Virus record (IMG/VR): IMGVR_UViG_3300027704_003324
Span: 62,001-126,000 of that record
Origin: a virus
DNA: 64,000 nt
Strand: one strand, 5' to 3'
Part shown: positions 16,859 through 25,015 of the stretch, piece after piece
Position numbering within the stretch: the first letter of the stretch is position 1
Layout of the letters: every line of letters begins with the position of its first letter
Program-made: the position numbers and the translations under genes
Notes under the pieces: generated by a model
What the model saw: the letters and a program-made list of their open reading frames with translations, nothing else
What the model was told of the DNA's origin: nothing
Databases searched by the model: none

Positions 16859-17558
16859 CAACCTCCTCCCCTCGACCGTCTTCATCTATATTATAGAATT
16901 TGAAGTCTACATCAGGCTGAAGTCTTGTATATTCATTCCTTAATGCTCTAGCATCTTGAGCTAATAGACCTTGGTCTACAAACTGTCGAATAGTTCCTTG
17001 TTCTCTTTCTCCGTTTACTGAGGTAATCATGTACTTAAGTCTTGTTGACATTGTAGCACTACTCTCTTTATTGATCTTTTTTAACCCGGTAACTTCTCTT
17101 TCTATGTTAGTATCGTCTCCATGGGTTAATAATTTAAAAGTAACTTGGTTACCACTTTTTGGTAGTGAGAAGGTAAATTCATTCTCTCCCGGCTTGTAGT
17201 CATCAAGGTTGATATCTTTATCTTTCAACTCTGTTAAGTCAATCGTAACGTCTTTTCCCTCTATAGTAACGTCGTAATCCTTACCATACGATAAGATTCG
17301 TGCTGCTACCATAATTGCGTTCTTATCCCCGATTAATAATTCGTTATAAGGGAAATCTGTAACAATTAAGGATTTAAGTAATTTATCTATTACTACTCCT
17401 TTAGCGATATAATTTTGATTGGTTAAGATATCTTCTTCTTTAGCTGTCATATACTTCATCTCTATTGTTCCAGATGAAAGTGCATGGTCAGCAGGATAAA
17501 GTCGTCCTTTTGATGGTAAATCTACCTGTTCGGTAGGTATTGAAAATTTTGGTTCCAT
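16818..17558 (-). CDS. gp26-like baseplate/tail assembly protein
   Basis: I take the ATG at 17558 (M-E-P-K-F-S-I-P-T), giving 246 residues. The frame is open to 17621, but that extension runs through the promoter motif. The N-terminus V-D-L-P-S-K-G-R-L-Y-P and the following Y-M-T-A-K-E-E-D-I-L-T-N, G-D-K-N-A-I and R-I-L-S-Y-G-K-D-Y blocks match the T4 gp26-type baseplate hub assembly family found in T4-like phages. The product probably acts as a chaperone in building the hub. It is encoded between the tube and the small tail-assembly protein, with a terminator and a TATTTATA motif immediately upstream. Confidence 0.75.
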   Translation of the reverse strand: MEPKFSIPTEQVDLPSKGRLYPADHALSSGTIEMKYMTAKEEDILTNQNYIAKGVVIDKLLKSLIVTDFPYNELLIGDKNAIMVAARILSYGKDYDVTIEGKDVTIDLTELKDKDINLDDYKPGENEFTFSLPKSGNQVTFKLLTHGDDTNIEREVTGLKKINKESSATMSTRLKYMITSVNGEREQGTIRQFVDQGLLAQDARALRNEYTRLQPDVDFKFYNIDEDGRGEEVDVPIGINFFWPDA

Positions 17559-17588
17559 AAATTTTATTTGTTTGTAACTTATTCTACA

Positions 17589-17600
17589 TATAAATATACG
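17589..17600 (-). promoter_or_regulatory. Combined CGTATATTTATA candidate promoter
   Basis: Here the two motifs merge: CGTATATT (17593-17600) and TATTTATA (17589-17596) overlap 31 bases before the gp26-like start, 30 bases downstream of a strong terminator. Confidence 0.5.
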
Positions 17601-17630
17601 AAGAATATATTCTCTAGGCAACTTCTACAC

Positions 17631-17658
17631 AAAAAAAAAGCCCAACCTAAGTTGAGCT
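17631..17658 (-). terminator. Strong intrinsic terminator after the tail-tube gene
   Basis: On the minus strand AGCTCAAC-TTAG-GTTGGGCT forms an 8-bp stem (one G-T pair) with a 4-base loop, followed by nine consecutive T. It starts 21 bases after the tail-tube stop codon. Confidence 0.9.
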
Positions 17659-17679
17659 CTCTTGTATATAAAAAGATCC

Positions 17680-18165
17680 TTAGAAGTTTAGTACACAGTA
17701 ATCCATGTTAATAGTGATTCCTAAATCAACTACTGCATCAGAAGACCAGTCAAATTGACCGAAATCTCCATTGGTTACAAATGCGCCTTTAATTAACCAC
17801 TCTCCTACAATATCACCTACTGGTCCTAAGACGTTAAGAGTAATATCTTTTTTGTAGAAGTCTGAATAACCAGCTCTTCCTGTTACTGATTCGTATCCTA
17901 GTCTTGCCCATTCCATTACGGCTTGTGCTCCACTTGGAGTTATTGGGTCATATAGAGTCATAGTCATTTCTGCCCATTCTCTTTTCCCTCTAATCTTACG
18001 ATAAGAGTTCATATGATCTAATTTTACTACATTGTCTGTAAAAGTAGGTGCTTTTACATTTTTTATCATGAATGATGGAATACCATCTATAAGCATGATG
18101 AATCTGTTTTGGACTTTCGGTTCGAAAGCTCTGAACATTATTTCGTTAGGATCTAATACTGCCAT
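17680..18165 (-). CDS. 19: Tail tube protein, gp19-like
   Basis: The 161-residue protein has the size and pattern of T4-like tail tube proteins: F-E-P-K-V-Q-N-R-F-I-M-L-I-D-G near the start, a central basic loop (Y-R-K-I-R-G-K-R-E-W), M-T-M-T-L-Y-D-P, and a C-terminal strand ending Y-C-V-L-N-F. Hexameric rings of this protein form the inner tube through which DNA passes. It lies 39 bases after the sheath gene, with its own TATTTATA motif 17 bases upstream and a strong terminator downstream. That arrangement would allow high, separate expression of a major virion protein. Confidence 0.92.
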   Translation of the reverse strand: MAVLDPNEIMFRAFEPKVQNRFIMLIDGIPSFMIKNVKAPTFTDNVVKLDHMNSYRKIRGKREWAEMTMTLYDPITPSGAQAVMEWARLGYESVTGRAGYSDFYKKDITLNVLGPVGDIVGEWLIKGAFVTNGDFGQFDWSSDAVVDLGITINMDYCVLNF

Positions 18166-18181
18166 GTTTGTTTATCTTTTA

Positions 18182-18189
18182 TATAAATA
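18182..18189 (-). promoter_or_regulatory. TATTTATA candidate late promoter
   Basis: Coding-strand A-A-TATTTATA-T 17 bases before the tail-tube ATG, between the sheath and tube genes. Confidence 0.5.
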
Positions 18190-18204
18190 TTCTGTTATTA
18201 TAAA

Positions 18205-19947
18205 TTATGCTCCAAAAGTTGCTCCAGTAGGCATAATTACGAAATCTAGAGAAATAAATTCTGCTGTTTTAGCTGGTTGGATGAAAATCTGACCAATTAA
18301 TTGATTTCTGTCAATTACGTCTGCTGTGTTGTTAGTGTCGTCCATTACTACTCTAAAAGCATAAAGACCTTGTCTTTGTACTACTGATTCTAAGTAAGGA
18401 TTCACTGAGCTCAAGAAGCTATTTCTTGTTGCTATAGTATTTTGTTCGAATACTATATTTTTCGCTGCATCTCCTAAGAATTTCTTAAGATCAATTAGCA
18501 ATCGTCTAACATTTACTCTATCAAGAGCTGATTTCTTTTTCTGCAATGTTTTTTGACCGAATACTGATATTCCACTTCCAGGGAATGTAGCGATTGGGTT
18601 AACGTTAGCTGCATATAAAGTATCTCTTTGAGATCTAGTTAATTTTCTTTCTGCTTGGATTACATTAGGAATACCTCCTCTAGTAAGACCTGCTGGTGCA
18701 AACCATGGAGCTGCTGCATTGTCTGTAAATACATATACACCTGGTATAACAACACCTGCTGGTACAAATTCGTTTCTTCCTGTAGCTGAACCTACTTGCA
18801 ACCAAGGCCAGTAAGTAGCTGCATAAGAACTGTTAACTGTTCCTGCATTTCCTGCTGCATTAGAGACCATTGATCCGTAAGGACTTAAATCTACTACTGC
18901 GATATTGTCTCCTCTATTAGAAGATAAAGACATCATTGAATCTAACTGTACTTTGTGATCTCCGTAGCTATAAATAAGACCTGGAGCTGATACGATGTTA
19001 AATACGTACTCATCTTCGTTAGATAAGATTGAAATAGCATCTGCGTAATCTGCTGCATCTAATCCTTGAATGTTAGTAGCGTTTATTTCGCTAAACATTT
19101 TGTTAGGTCCGCTAGACTTCCATAAGTTTCCTGAAGCACCGTGGAAAGATCCAGATGATACAGCTGGAAGTGATCCAGAATAAGCTCCTGTTCTAATATT
19201 GATACCATCATTAGATAAATAATCTAAAGTTGCTCTGTCTACAGATGATACTCTAATGTATCTAGATCTGTTAACATAAGAACCAACTGATGCTAAGTAT
19301 ACTGAAGAACCATCGCTTGCTTTAGTCTTATATTGATCACCAATTACTTTAGCAATATATCCTTCTGAGTTAGGATCTAAACTTAAGTCATTAAATGATT
19401 CTAATATTGTTTTTTCTTTTGTACTATCATCTCCTCTACGAACTAGTAAAGAGAAAGTTCCGTTAGCCTTGCTTACGTTTCCGATTTCCCATCTTACATT
19501 GTCTGATGATCCAGATACTAAAGATCCATCACTGTTTTGTGATCCTGCATCTCCTGCTCCTGTAGAGTTATTGAATAAAGCTCCTTTTCCTAAAGATGTT
19601 AGTGTAAAAGGGGCTGCTCCTGCATCCGCTGCAGCTATTGTACTGTTACTAGCGCCAGAAAAACTTCCGTCTACTACTCTAGTAATTAATGCCGATGAAC
19701 CACCTTGTTCAAAGTAGGATTTAACAGCTATTGAAGTCAAAAATTCTGACTTAGCTGATCCTGATTGAAAAGTTGTTCCAAAAAGTCGTTGGTAAGCACC
19801 ATATGAGGTTACTACAGTTGGTTCTTCAACTGGTCCTAATACTGTTGGTCCTATAAAGGCTGCTCCAGCCGCTAAAGGTGATGGTGCAATAAATGATTTA
19901 TCCTGCTCGCGTGATAAAACACCTGGTGAGATTAAAGTTTCTGCCAT
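18205..19947 (-). CDS. 18: Contractile tail sheath protein, gp18-like
   Basis: This 580-residue protein begins with the typical sheath N-terminus (L-I-S-P-G-V-L-S-R-E-Q-D, then A-A-F-I-G-P-T-V-L-G-P) and has the conserved C-terminal region (N-V-R-R-L-L-I-D-L-K-K-F-L, then R-N-S-F-L-S-S-V-N-P-Y-L). Its presence establishes a contractile-tailed (myovirus) particle. The centre carries a less conserved, Ser/Gly/Ala-rich region that would lie on the outside of the sheath. Upstream are a terminator and a TATTTATA motif, with a closer AATAAATA-type variant (19978-19985 on the plus strand) 31 bases before the ATG. Confidence 0.95.
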   Translation of the reverse strand: MAETLISPGVLSREQDKSFIAPSPLAAGAAFIGPTVLGPVEEPTVVTSYGAYQRLFGTTFQSGSAKSEFLTSIAVKSYFEQGGSSALITRVVDGSFSGASNSTIAAADAGAAPFTLTSLGKGALFNNSTGAGDAGSQNSDGSLVSGSSDNVRWEIGNVSKANGTFSLLVRRGDDSTKEKTILESFNDLSLDPNSEGYIAKVIGDQYKTKASDGSSVYLASVGSYVNRSRYIRVSSVDRATLDYLSNDGINIRTGAYSGSLPAVSSGSFHGASGNLWKSSGPNKMFSEINATNIQGLDAADYADAISILSNEDEYVFNIVSAPGLIYSYGDHKVQLDSMMSLSSNRGDNIAVVDLSPYGSMVSNAAGNAGTVNSSYAATYWPWLQVGSATGRNEFVPAGVVIPGVYVFTDNAAAPWFAPAGLTRGGIPNVIQAERKLTRSQRDTLYAANVNPIATFPGSGISVFGQKTLQKKKSALDRVNVRRLLIDLKKFLGDAAKNIVFEQNTIATRNSFLSSVNPYLESVVQRQGLYAFRVVMDDTNNTADVIDRNQLIGQIFIQPAKTAEFISLDFVIMPTGATFGA

Positions 19948-20034
19948 GTTATCTTAAAATTAGATTATTCGTTCTATAATAAATATCGTTAGTAAATCGA
20001 AACAGTTTGATATAGTTGCTGTTCTATTAACATT

Positions 20035-20042
20035 TATAAATA
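20035..20042 (-). promoter_or_regulatory. TATTTATA candidate late promoter for sheath
   Basis: Coding-strand C-C-TATTTATA directly follows the T tract of the terminator at 20045-20064 and lies 88 bases before the sheath ATG. Confidence 0.5.
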
Positions 20043-20044
20043 GG

Positions 20045-20064
20045 AAAAGAGGTCCTAAAACCTC
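20045..20064 (-). terminator. Intrinsic terminator after the 91-aa gene
   Basis: Minus-strand GAGGT-TTTAGG-ACCTC (5-bp stem, 6-base loop) followed by TTTT. It lies 30 bases after the stop codon and immediately before a TATTTATA motif, so it probably separates the long glycan-cluster transcript from the sheath transcript. Confidence 0.65.
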
Positions 20065-20093
20065 CCTTCTTTAAATAATATATAAGATCTTTT

Positions 20094-20369
20094 TTATTTT
20101 ACGGCTGTAAACTCTCCGGTTGTAGTATTAACTGTACCTTTACCGTACTTTTCTTCAAGGGCTTTTGCTAATGTAACTTCGCTCTCTTTTAATTGAACTA
20201 AGTAATTCTGTGCTCTTTCTTTACGTTCAGATAAACTTAACTCTGATAAGCTAATTTTACCGAACTCTACTACTACGGCTTCATTGTTACTTTGAATGCT
20301 CTTAAGTTGGTTTATTTCTTCCTCACTTAATTTTGTTGTAGTTACTTTTGTTGTTTCTTTTTTTGCCAT
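20094..20369 (-). CDS. Small coiled-coil hypothetical protein (91 aa)
   Basis: A 91-residue, lysine/glutamate-rich protein predicted to be mostly helical (L-S-E-E-E-I-N-Q-L-K-S-I-Q, then E-R-K-E-R-A-Q-N-Y-L-V-Q-L-K). I do not recognise a family. It starts one base after the end of the glycan cluster and is followed by a terminator, so it is the last gene of that transcript. It may be a minor structural or chaperone protein rather than part of the glycan pathway. Confidence 0.75.
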   Translation of the reverse strand: MAKKETTKVTTTKLSEEEINQLKSIQSNNEAVVVEFGKISLSELSLSERKERAQNYLVQLKESEVTLAKALEEKYGKGTVNTTTGEFTAVK

Positions 20370-20370
20370 T

Positions 20371-21003
20371 TTATATACAATTAGGAATTTTTAATGTTAA
20401 ATCTTGAATAAGTTTAATTTCTTGTTGTTTAATTAATTCTGTCCATAGAATACTTCCTTCATATTGATCTCCATACTTTTTAATTAGTACTTTATCTAGA
20501 GAGTAGATATTATCTATATACTTATTATACAATATACGAAAAAGTTTCTTAAAAACCAACGGATGTGCAGAAAAAAATCTTTCGTCTATAGTTTCATGCA
20601 GAATCCTACCAAATATACAGTCACTATATTTAACTCCTTTCAATAAAGGGTAAGTATGTCTGTATGCTTCATTATAGTATTGTTTGACATTACTATCGAA
20701 CGCTATACTGTCTATATCTAAATCTGGTTTACCTTTAATAATTAAATCATATTCTTCTAAGTCTTTGATTAAGTTAACTGCTCTGTATGTAGAATGTAGT
20801 ATTGAAAATTTTTTAGGTAGCTCTGAAAGATCTTGTACCTCTATGTTAGTATCCACTCCTCTAAGTTTACCTAGCCATCTTTTATTCTCTTTTGTGTTCC
20901 AAGTATGTATATATACGTCACAGTCATTATTATGTATAAACTCTACAATGTTATCTTGTAATTTTTCAATATGGCCTGATAAGATCAGGGCTATTTTACT
21001 CAT
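20371..21003 (-). CDS. Putative glycosyltransferase-like/polysaccharide-related protein (210 aa)
   Basis: The N-terminus K-I-A-L-I-L-S-G-H-I-E-K and the later Y-D-L-I-I-K-G-K-P-D-L-D-I-D resemble small Rossmann-like proteins in surface-polysaccharide loci, where a hydrophobic strand is followed by S-G-x and an R/K-x-D-x-D segment occupies the nucleotide-sugar position. Family assignment is weak. It overlaps the preceding SGNH gene by four bases (ATGA), so it is coupled to the cluster. No signal peptide or membrane segment is visible, which fits a cytoplasmic enzyme. Confidence 0.5.
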   Translation of the reverse strand: MSKIALILSGHIEKLQDNIVEFIHNNDCDVYIHTWNTKENKRWLGKLRGVDTNIEVQDLSELPKKFSILHSTYRAVNLIKDLEEYDLIIKGKPDLDIDSIAFDSNVKQYYNEAYRHTYPLLKGVKYSDCIFGRILHETIDERFFSAHPLVFKKLFRILYNKYIDNIYSLDKVLIKKYGDQYEGSILWTELIKQQEIKLIQDLTLKIPNCI

Positions 21004-22088
21004 AATAGTGTTCTGGTACTTTTTGTACGGAATCTATCTAATACGAAATTATTAAATTTCTTAAGTAGTAAGGTCTTGATATTAAACTCTTCTACACCGT
21101 GCTTAGTCCAAGGAGAATCTAAATGGAATTTTTCGATATAGCTATTATCAAAATAATGTTCTTTGTTTAGTAGTTTAGCTGGTTTAATAGCAGTGATATG
21201 TTTAGTACACATAGGATGATGCTCAAAGTGGATTTCAGCTGGTTTACAATCATCAGAAGATAAGTACATATACGGTTCATGTAGCAGGTTAGGAAGATTG
21301 GTAAACCAATATTCTATCTGTTCTACATAGTTAATAATTAGAGGTACCTTTATTTCCGTTGTATCTATATTCCATTCTATACCTATCTGTAAACTAATTT
21401 CATAATGCTCAAGGGGATGTGGATGGTTATCCAAATTTGGTTCCGGTAAAGATCCGTCTCGATTAGGGTAACTACAGTAGACTGAAGGCCATTTTCTTTT
21501 GTCTTCTATTCTTCTCATTTCAATACTCTTATCTAGAAAATAGGGACTGTTGTAAAAGTTTTTTAGTTGAAAAAAAAGATCTGTCTCATTAACAATAGGA
21601 TCAAAATTACTAATACCAAAATTATGATCTACTGGTTCACCTAAAAAGGTTCCTATCCATGGTTCAAACATATGAATCATTTTCAGGTTAATCTTTTTTT
21701 GTTCTGATAATGCGATTGCACTCTTGATATAGCTTACTAATTCTAATGCAGATTGAAGGGGAGAATGCCCTTTAATTATTTCATCTGGTATTTCTTCTTG
21801 ACTAGACATAAGTCCATGTACTGAGTAGTCGCCTGCACTCTCTACTATTCTATCAAATCTACATAGGCTGCTCCATTGAATAATAACTGAATCTCCTTCT
21901 TTAATATCATGTTTTGTGATAGCATGTACAAACGTATTAAAAATAAATTGATTACCTCCGCCACATTTAGCGTAGTTATAACTCTCATCAAAAGTAGCTG
22001 CTAAGTAGTCTGCATATGTCGGCCATAGGTAATTTGTATAGCTACATCCGAATGCAAAAAATCTACTGTTTGAATCTTGTGTTTCCAT
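21000..22088 (-). CDS. SGNH/GDSL-type hydrolase or acyltransferase
   Basis: A 362-residue protein with SGNH blocks: block I F-G-C-S-Y-T (S16 nucleophile), a G-G-G-N-Q-F block (oxyanion Gly/Asn), and a D-N-H-P-H-P-L-E-H segment holding the likely catalytic Asp/His. Such enzymes remove or transfer acetyl or other acyl groups on sugars. There is no signal peptide, so it should act in the cytoplasm on a precursor or virion protein. It overlaps the dehydrogenase gene by 26 bases. The C-terminal 120 residues are extra relative to a minimal SGNH domain and unassigned. Confidence 0.7.
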   Translation of the reverse strand: METQDSNSRFFAFGCSYTNYLWPTYADYLAATFDESYNYAKCGGGNQFIFNTFVHAITKHDIKEGDSVIIQWSSLCRFDRIVESAGDYSVHGLMSSQEEIPDEIIKGHSPLQSALELVSYIKSAIALSEQKKINLKMIHMFEPWIGTFLGEPVDHNFGISNFDPIVNETDLFFQLKNFYNSPYFLDKSIEMRRIEDKRKWPSVYCSYPNRDGSLPEPNLDNHPHPLEHYEISLQIGIEWNIDTTEIKVPLIINYVEQIEYWFTNLPNLLHEPYMYLSSDDCKPAEIHFEHHPMCTKHITAIKPAKLLNKEHYFDNSYIEKFHLDSPWTKHGVEEFNIKTLLLKKFNNFVLDRFRTKSTRTLL

Positions 22089-23241
22089 AATGTATTACTT
22101 TGATATCTTTATTAGTAGAATAAGATCTCCATGGGTCAACTATAACAGATCCTTCCGGAAAGTCGTAATCATGATGTTTCCCCATATGTCCTAAAAGGTA
22201 CACTGCTTTGTAAGGTTTTGTAGGGTCGTACTCTACTTTATATTTCGAACCATAAGAAGATTCACAGAAATGTCCTGTAAGTATTGATGTTGATCCATCC
22301 TCGTAGTTTACATCTGGTTTATATGCTTTGCCTAATATAACGATAGGTAAGTTTACTTTATTAGATTCTATTACTAATCGTTGTGCTAAGTTCTTAGCTT
22401 GTTTCTCTCTAGCATTCATTATAGCATCAAATAGATCGTAACCTACATCTAACTTTTCAGCCATATACCGTAAAGCAATATTATCTCTTGGATGACATCC
22501 TCCACCGTCTCCCATTCCTGCTTTCATATAAGCCGGACCTAGTATCCTTTGAGTTGATCTTTCTAATGCTCCTGTAATAACGTCTACATTAATATTACCT
22601 GATTTCTCAGCAACGTCCTGTATCATATTAACTAAGGCTACTTTAGTAGAGATAAAGGTATTGTAGAATATCTTTATACCTTCTGCTTCGTCCCAAGTAC
22701 CTAATTCATATCTAGTGCCTTCAGTAATAAACGTTTCGTAAAATTCCAATAGTAATTTAGCATCTCCTGTTGTAGAACCGTCTTCTGTTCCTATAATAAT
22801 CATTTCCGGATTAACCATGTCCCATTTTACTGTTCCCATTGCTATTAAGTAGGGGTTATAAATAAACCTTCCATTAGGTATTAAGTCAATAAATTCTCTA
22901 CGGATTGTACCTGGTAGAACTGTTGATATTAATACTATGAGTTGGTCTTTAGAGACGTATTTGTTTGTTTCTTCGAGTACCTCTTTAACTATGTTATAAT
23001 TAAAATCTTTATTAGGTAAATGAGCAGTAGGGTATCTACCGTCATAGTCTGGGTGATGAGGTGTTGGAACAGCGATAAAAATTATTTCTCTTCCTTTGCA
23101 GGCTTCTTCTATTGAAGCTACCATTTTAAAATTTTCTGGCTCTATGTTGCTAACGTCGTAACCAACTATATCATGCTTTTCAGCCATAACTTCAGCTGCC
23201 TCTTTTCCGAGCTTGCCTACTCCTATAAATCCTATTTTCAT
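22063..23241 (-). CDS. UDP-glucose/GDP-mannose dehydrogenase family enzyme
   Basis: The 392-residue protein has an N-terminal Rossmann motif (G-F-I-G-V-G-K-L-G), a S-T-V-L-P-G-T segment, and the catalytic cysteine C249 in G-G-G-C-H-P-R-D, equivalent to the G-x-C-F-P-K-D of nucleotide-sugar 6-dehydrogenases. It should oxidise a UDP-hexose to a UDP-hexuronic acid (or GDP-mannose to the mannuronate) using NAD. The C-terminal domain is shorter than usual. It has its own upstream TATTTATA motif, the only one in the glycan cluster, so the downstream part may be expressed separately. Substrate cannot be told from sequence. Confidence 0.88.
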   Translation of the reverse strand: MKIGFIGVGKLGKEAAEVMAEKHDIVGYDVSNIEPENFKMVASIEEACKGREIIFIAVPTPHHPDYDGRYPTAHLPNKDFNYNIVKEVLEETNKYVSKDQLIVLISTVLPGTIRREFIDLIPNGRFIYNPYLIAMGTVKWDMVNPEMIIIGTEDGSTTGDAKLLLEFYETFITEGTRYELGTWDEAEGIKIFYNTFISTKVALVNMIQDVAEKSGNINVDVITGALERSTQRILGPAYMKAGMGDGGGCHPRDNIALRYMAEKLDVGYDLFDAIMNAREKQAKNLAQRLVIESNKVNLPIVILGKAYKPDVNYEDGSTSILTGHFCESSYGSKYKVEYDPTKPYKAVYLLGHMGKHHDYDFPEGSVIVDPWRSYSTNKDIKVIHYGNTRFKQ

Positions 23242-23271
23242 AAACTTCTTTTATCTATTATTAATATATGA

Positions 23272-23279
23272 TATAAATA
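23272..23279 (-). promoter_or_regulatory. TATTTATA candidate promoter inside the glycan cluster
   Basis: Coding-strand G-A-TATTTATA-T-C in the only sizeable gap of the cluster (59 bases), 31 bases before the dehydrogenase ATG. Confidence 0.45.
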
Positions 23280-23300
23280 TCAATTTTACAACTTTAGTTA

Positions 23301-24446
23301 TTATTCTTTTATTATTGCGTTATCGATTGTCCCGAACTTTAAATCTAACATATCCCAATCATTATCATGTTTACCGTACTGTTTTACTAATCGTTTAAGA
23401 ATTTCAGGAATGAATTTATGTTCTTTTAAAATTCTTTGGTAATTTTTTCTATTTCTTATTACCTTTTCTTCTGTAAGCTTTTTAATTTCATTAAAGTTAT
23501 TAAAGTTATCTGAGTACAGGTATTTATCGTTAAGATTTTTTAGTTGAGCAGAGATTCCGTTTATCCTTCGTGAATATGGAGAATAAGCATCAAAAGTGTA
23601 ATCAAATAATTCGTCATAAAGTTCAAAACCGTATGTTGTTAACATTTTATTAATATGTCTTCCTCCTGCTATAACAAAAGGAACTGCCCAATTAATAGCA
23701 TTAAAAGTTTTTTCTGTCCAAAAAATTCCATCTGGTTGGGATTCACTTATAATATGAATAGCCCCTTTCCATATCTCTTCTGGTGGAGAAGTTGAATATT
23801 GATTTACACTACCTTTAAATTTATCTCCGGGAAATGAATATACCTTATTGTTATCTTCCCAGTGTTTAAATTTATATTCTCCTTCTGTAGTATCTCTATC
23901 GTTATGCCAGGTGTAGTGTAGAGCATTATCCAGTAAAGAATCTTTAGCAAAAGTATCCATAAGTTCCATTCTATGATTATGTGCTCTGTTTATCATACAG
24001 GTACCTATCTTGTTTGGAACTATATTAGTACCTAATCTTGGGTTCAAAATATTACTTTCATTATCTCTATGGTATAGTAAACTGCCGTATAACCAGAACA
24101 TAGGCCAGTAATGTGTAGTTGTATTTTCAACAGGTATAGGTTTAGGTACTATTTGCCCTCTACTTCCGTATACAATGTGAAGCTGTATATCTCTATCAAT
24201 CAAAAGTTTTTCCATCTCCCTAATTGAATTTAAATCTGCATCTTCTGCAAATCTAGGTTGGCTAGGATCTGTTTTGATATCGCTCCAGTTAAACTCCCAT
24301 TCTTCAGCATTAAAAAATAGTATTTCTTTAACAGAGCTCCTATTGTGTTTAATTGAATTATAAATAGTGTCAAACAACGTACCTGATGTATATAACTTAT
24401 TGTCTTGCCATTGTCTGAGTATTAAGAGTCCATTAATGTTTTTCAT
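23301..24446 (-). CDS. Paralogous glycosyltransferase-like protein, E-K/P-F motif family (381 aa)
   Basis: I cannot name the family. The C-terminal half contains W-T-E-K-T-F-N-A-I-x-W-A-V-P-F-V-I-A-G-G, the same pattern as two other cluster proteins (S-E-K-I-W-K-P-I-x-x-x-H-P-F and S-E-K-V-F-K-P-I-x-x-x-H-P-F). This resembles the nucleotide-sugar-binding end of some GT-B transferases, for example the T-E-K-x-x-x-A-L-x-x-G-x-V-P motif of GT10 fucosyltransferases. The N-terminal half has a Rossmann-like strand (I-L-F-F-N-A-E-E-W). Its ATG overlaps the stop of the 190-residue paralogue (ATGA). It appears complete in itself, not the second half of that gene. Confidence 0.6.
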   Translation of the reverse strand: MKNINGLLILRQWQDNKLYTSGTLFDTIYNSIKHNRSSVKEILFFNAEEWEFNWSDIKTDPSQPRFAEDADLNSIREMEKLLIDRDIQLHIVYGSRGQIVPKPIPVENTTTHYWPMFWLYGSLLYHRDNESNILNPRLGTNIVPNKIGTCMINRAHNHRMELMDTFAKDSLLDNALHYTWHNDRDTTEGEYKFKHWEDNNKVYSFPGDKFKGSVNQYSTSPPEEIWKGAIHIISESQPDGIFWTEKTFNAINWAVPFVIAGGRHINKMLTTYGFELYDELFDYTFDAYSPYSRRINGISAQLKNLNDKYLYSDNFNNFNEIKKLTEEKVIRNRKNYQRILKEHKFIPEILKRLVKQYGKHDNDWDMLDLKFGTIDNAIIKE

Positions 24447-25015
24447 AAAGTAGCGTATAAAGAATTTAGTATTTCTGTTGATGCACTATAGTCTTTAATC
24501 TCATAGTAAAGAGAAGTATATTCTTTGCTTTGTAGGTATTGTCTATCTACTCTACCTCCAAATAGTACTGCTACTCTATTATTATGTATATTAACTTCAT
24601 TACTCCATTTGTTAATTAAATCATACATTAAATGGTTATTTTTCACATAAGTTACTTCTTTAGTTAAATCTAGTACTAATTTACATCTTCCGTCTCTGAT
24701 GTCTTGTAGTACTTTCTCGGATATAACTTTAAATCCGCTATTAATATTATTATAGAAGTAGGTGGGAGTTAGTACTTTTATTACATATAAATGTTTACTA
24801 TCTACTATGTCCTTTATTTCTATATACTCTTGTGACTTTAAATCCGTAAGTAAATCAGAAGAACGGGTTCCATATCTAAAATAATCTTTCGGCAAAGTAT
24901 GAAGCATAGTCATTTTATTGGATTCTTTTAGATTCCAGGTTTCAGATGTACCATTAGGCCTATTGAAGCCTAAAAGTGTATCGTACGATTCTATACTAAA
25001 TTTAATTTTATCCAT
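24443..25015 (-). CDS. Half-length paralogue of the neighbouring 432-aa protein (190 aa)
   Basis: This 190-residue protein aligns by eye with the first 200 residues of the next gene upstream: E-S-Y-D-T-L-x-x-x-x-R-P-N versus E-N-Y-D-S-I-x-x-x-x-R-P-N, then W-N-L-K-E-S versus W-Y-M-K-E-T, and R-C-K-L-V-L versus R-C-K-V-V-I. It lacks the second half with the N-R-x-P-R and E-K/H-P-F motifs. It is therefore either a duplicated stand-alone N-terminal domain or a remnant. The frame is intact and coupled on both sides (1- and 4-base overlaps), so I treat it as a functional gene. Confidence 0.7.
   Translation of the reverse strand: MDKIKFSIESYDTLLGFNRPNGTSETWNLKESNKMTMLHTLPKDYFRYGTRSSDLLTDLKSQEYIEIKDIVDSKHLYVIKVLTPTYFYNNINSGFKVISEKVLQDIRDGRCKLVLDLTKEVTYVKNNHLMYDLINKWSNEVNIHNNRVAVLFGGRVDRQYLQSKEYTSLYYEIKDYSASTEILNSLYATL

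Noticed and set aside
17559-17621. Longer start of the gp26-like protein at 17621
   Set aside because: The extra 21 residues are encoded by the intergenic promoter region and do not fit the family's N-terminus; the ATG at 17558 does.
23301-25015. The 190-aa and 381-aa genes as one gene split by a frameshift
   Set aside because: The 381-residue protein has its own N-terminal half before the E-K/P-F motif, so it is complete. The ATGA overlap is a normal coupled start. Only the 190-residue gene is a half-length copy.
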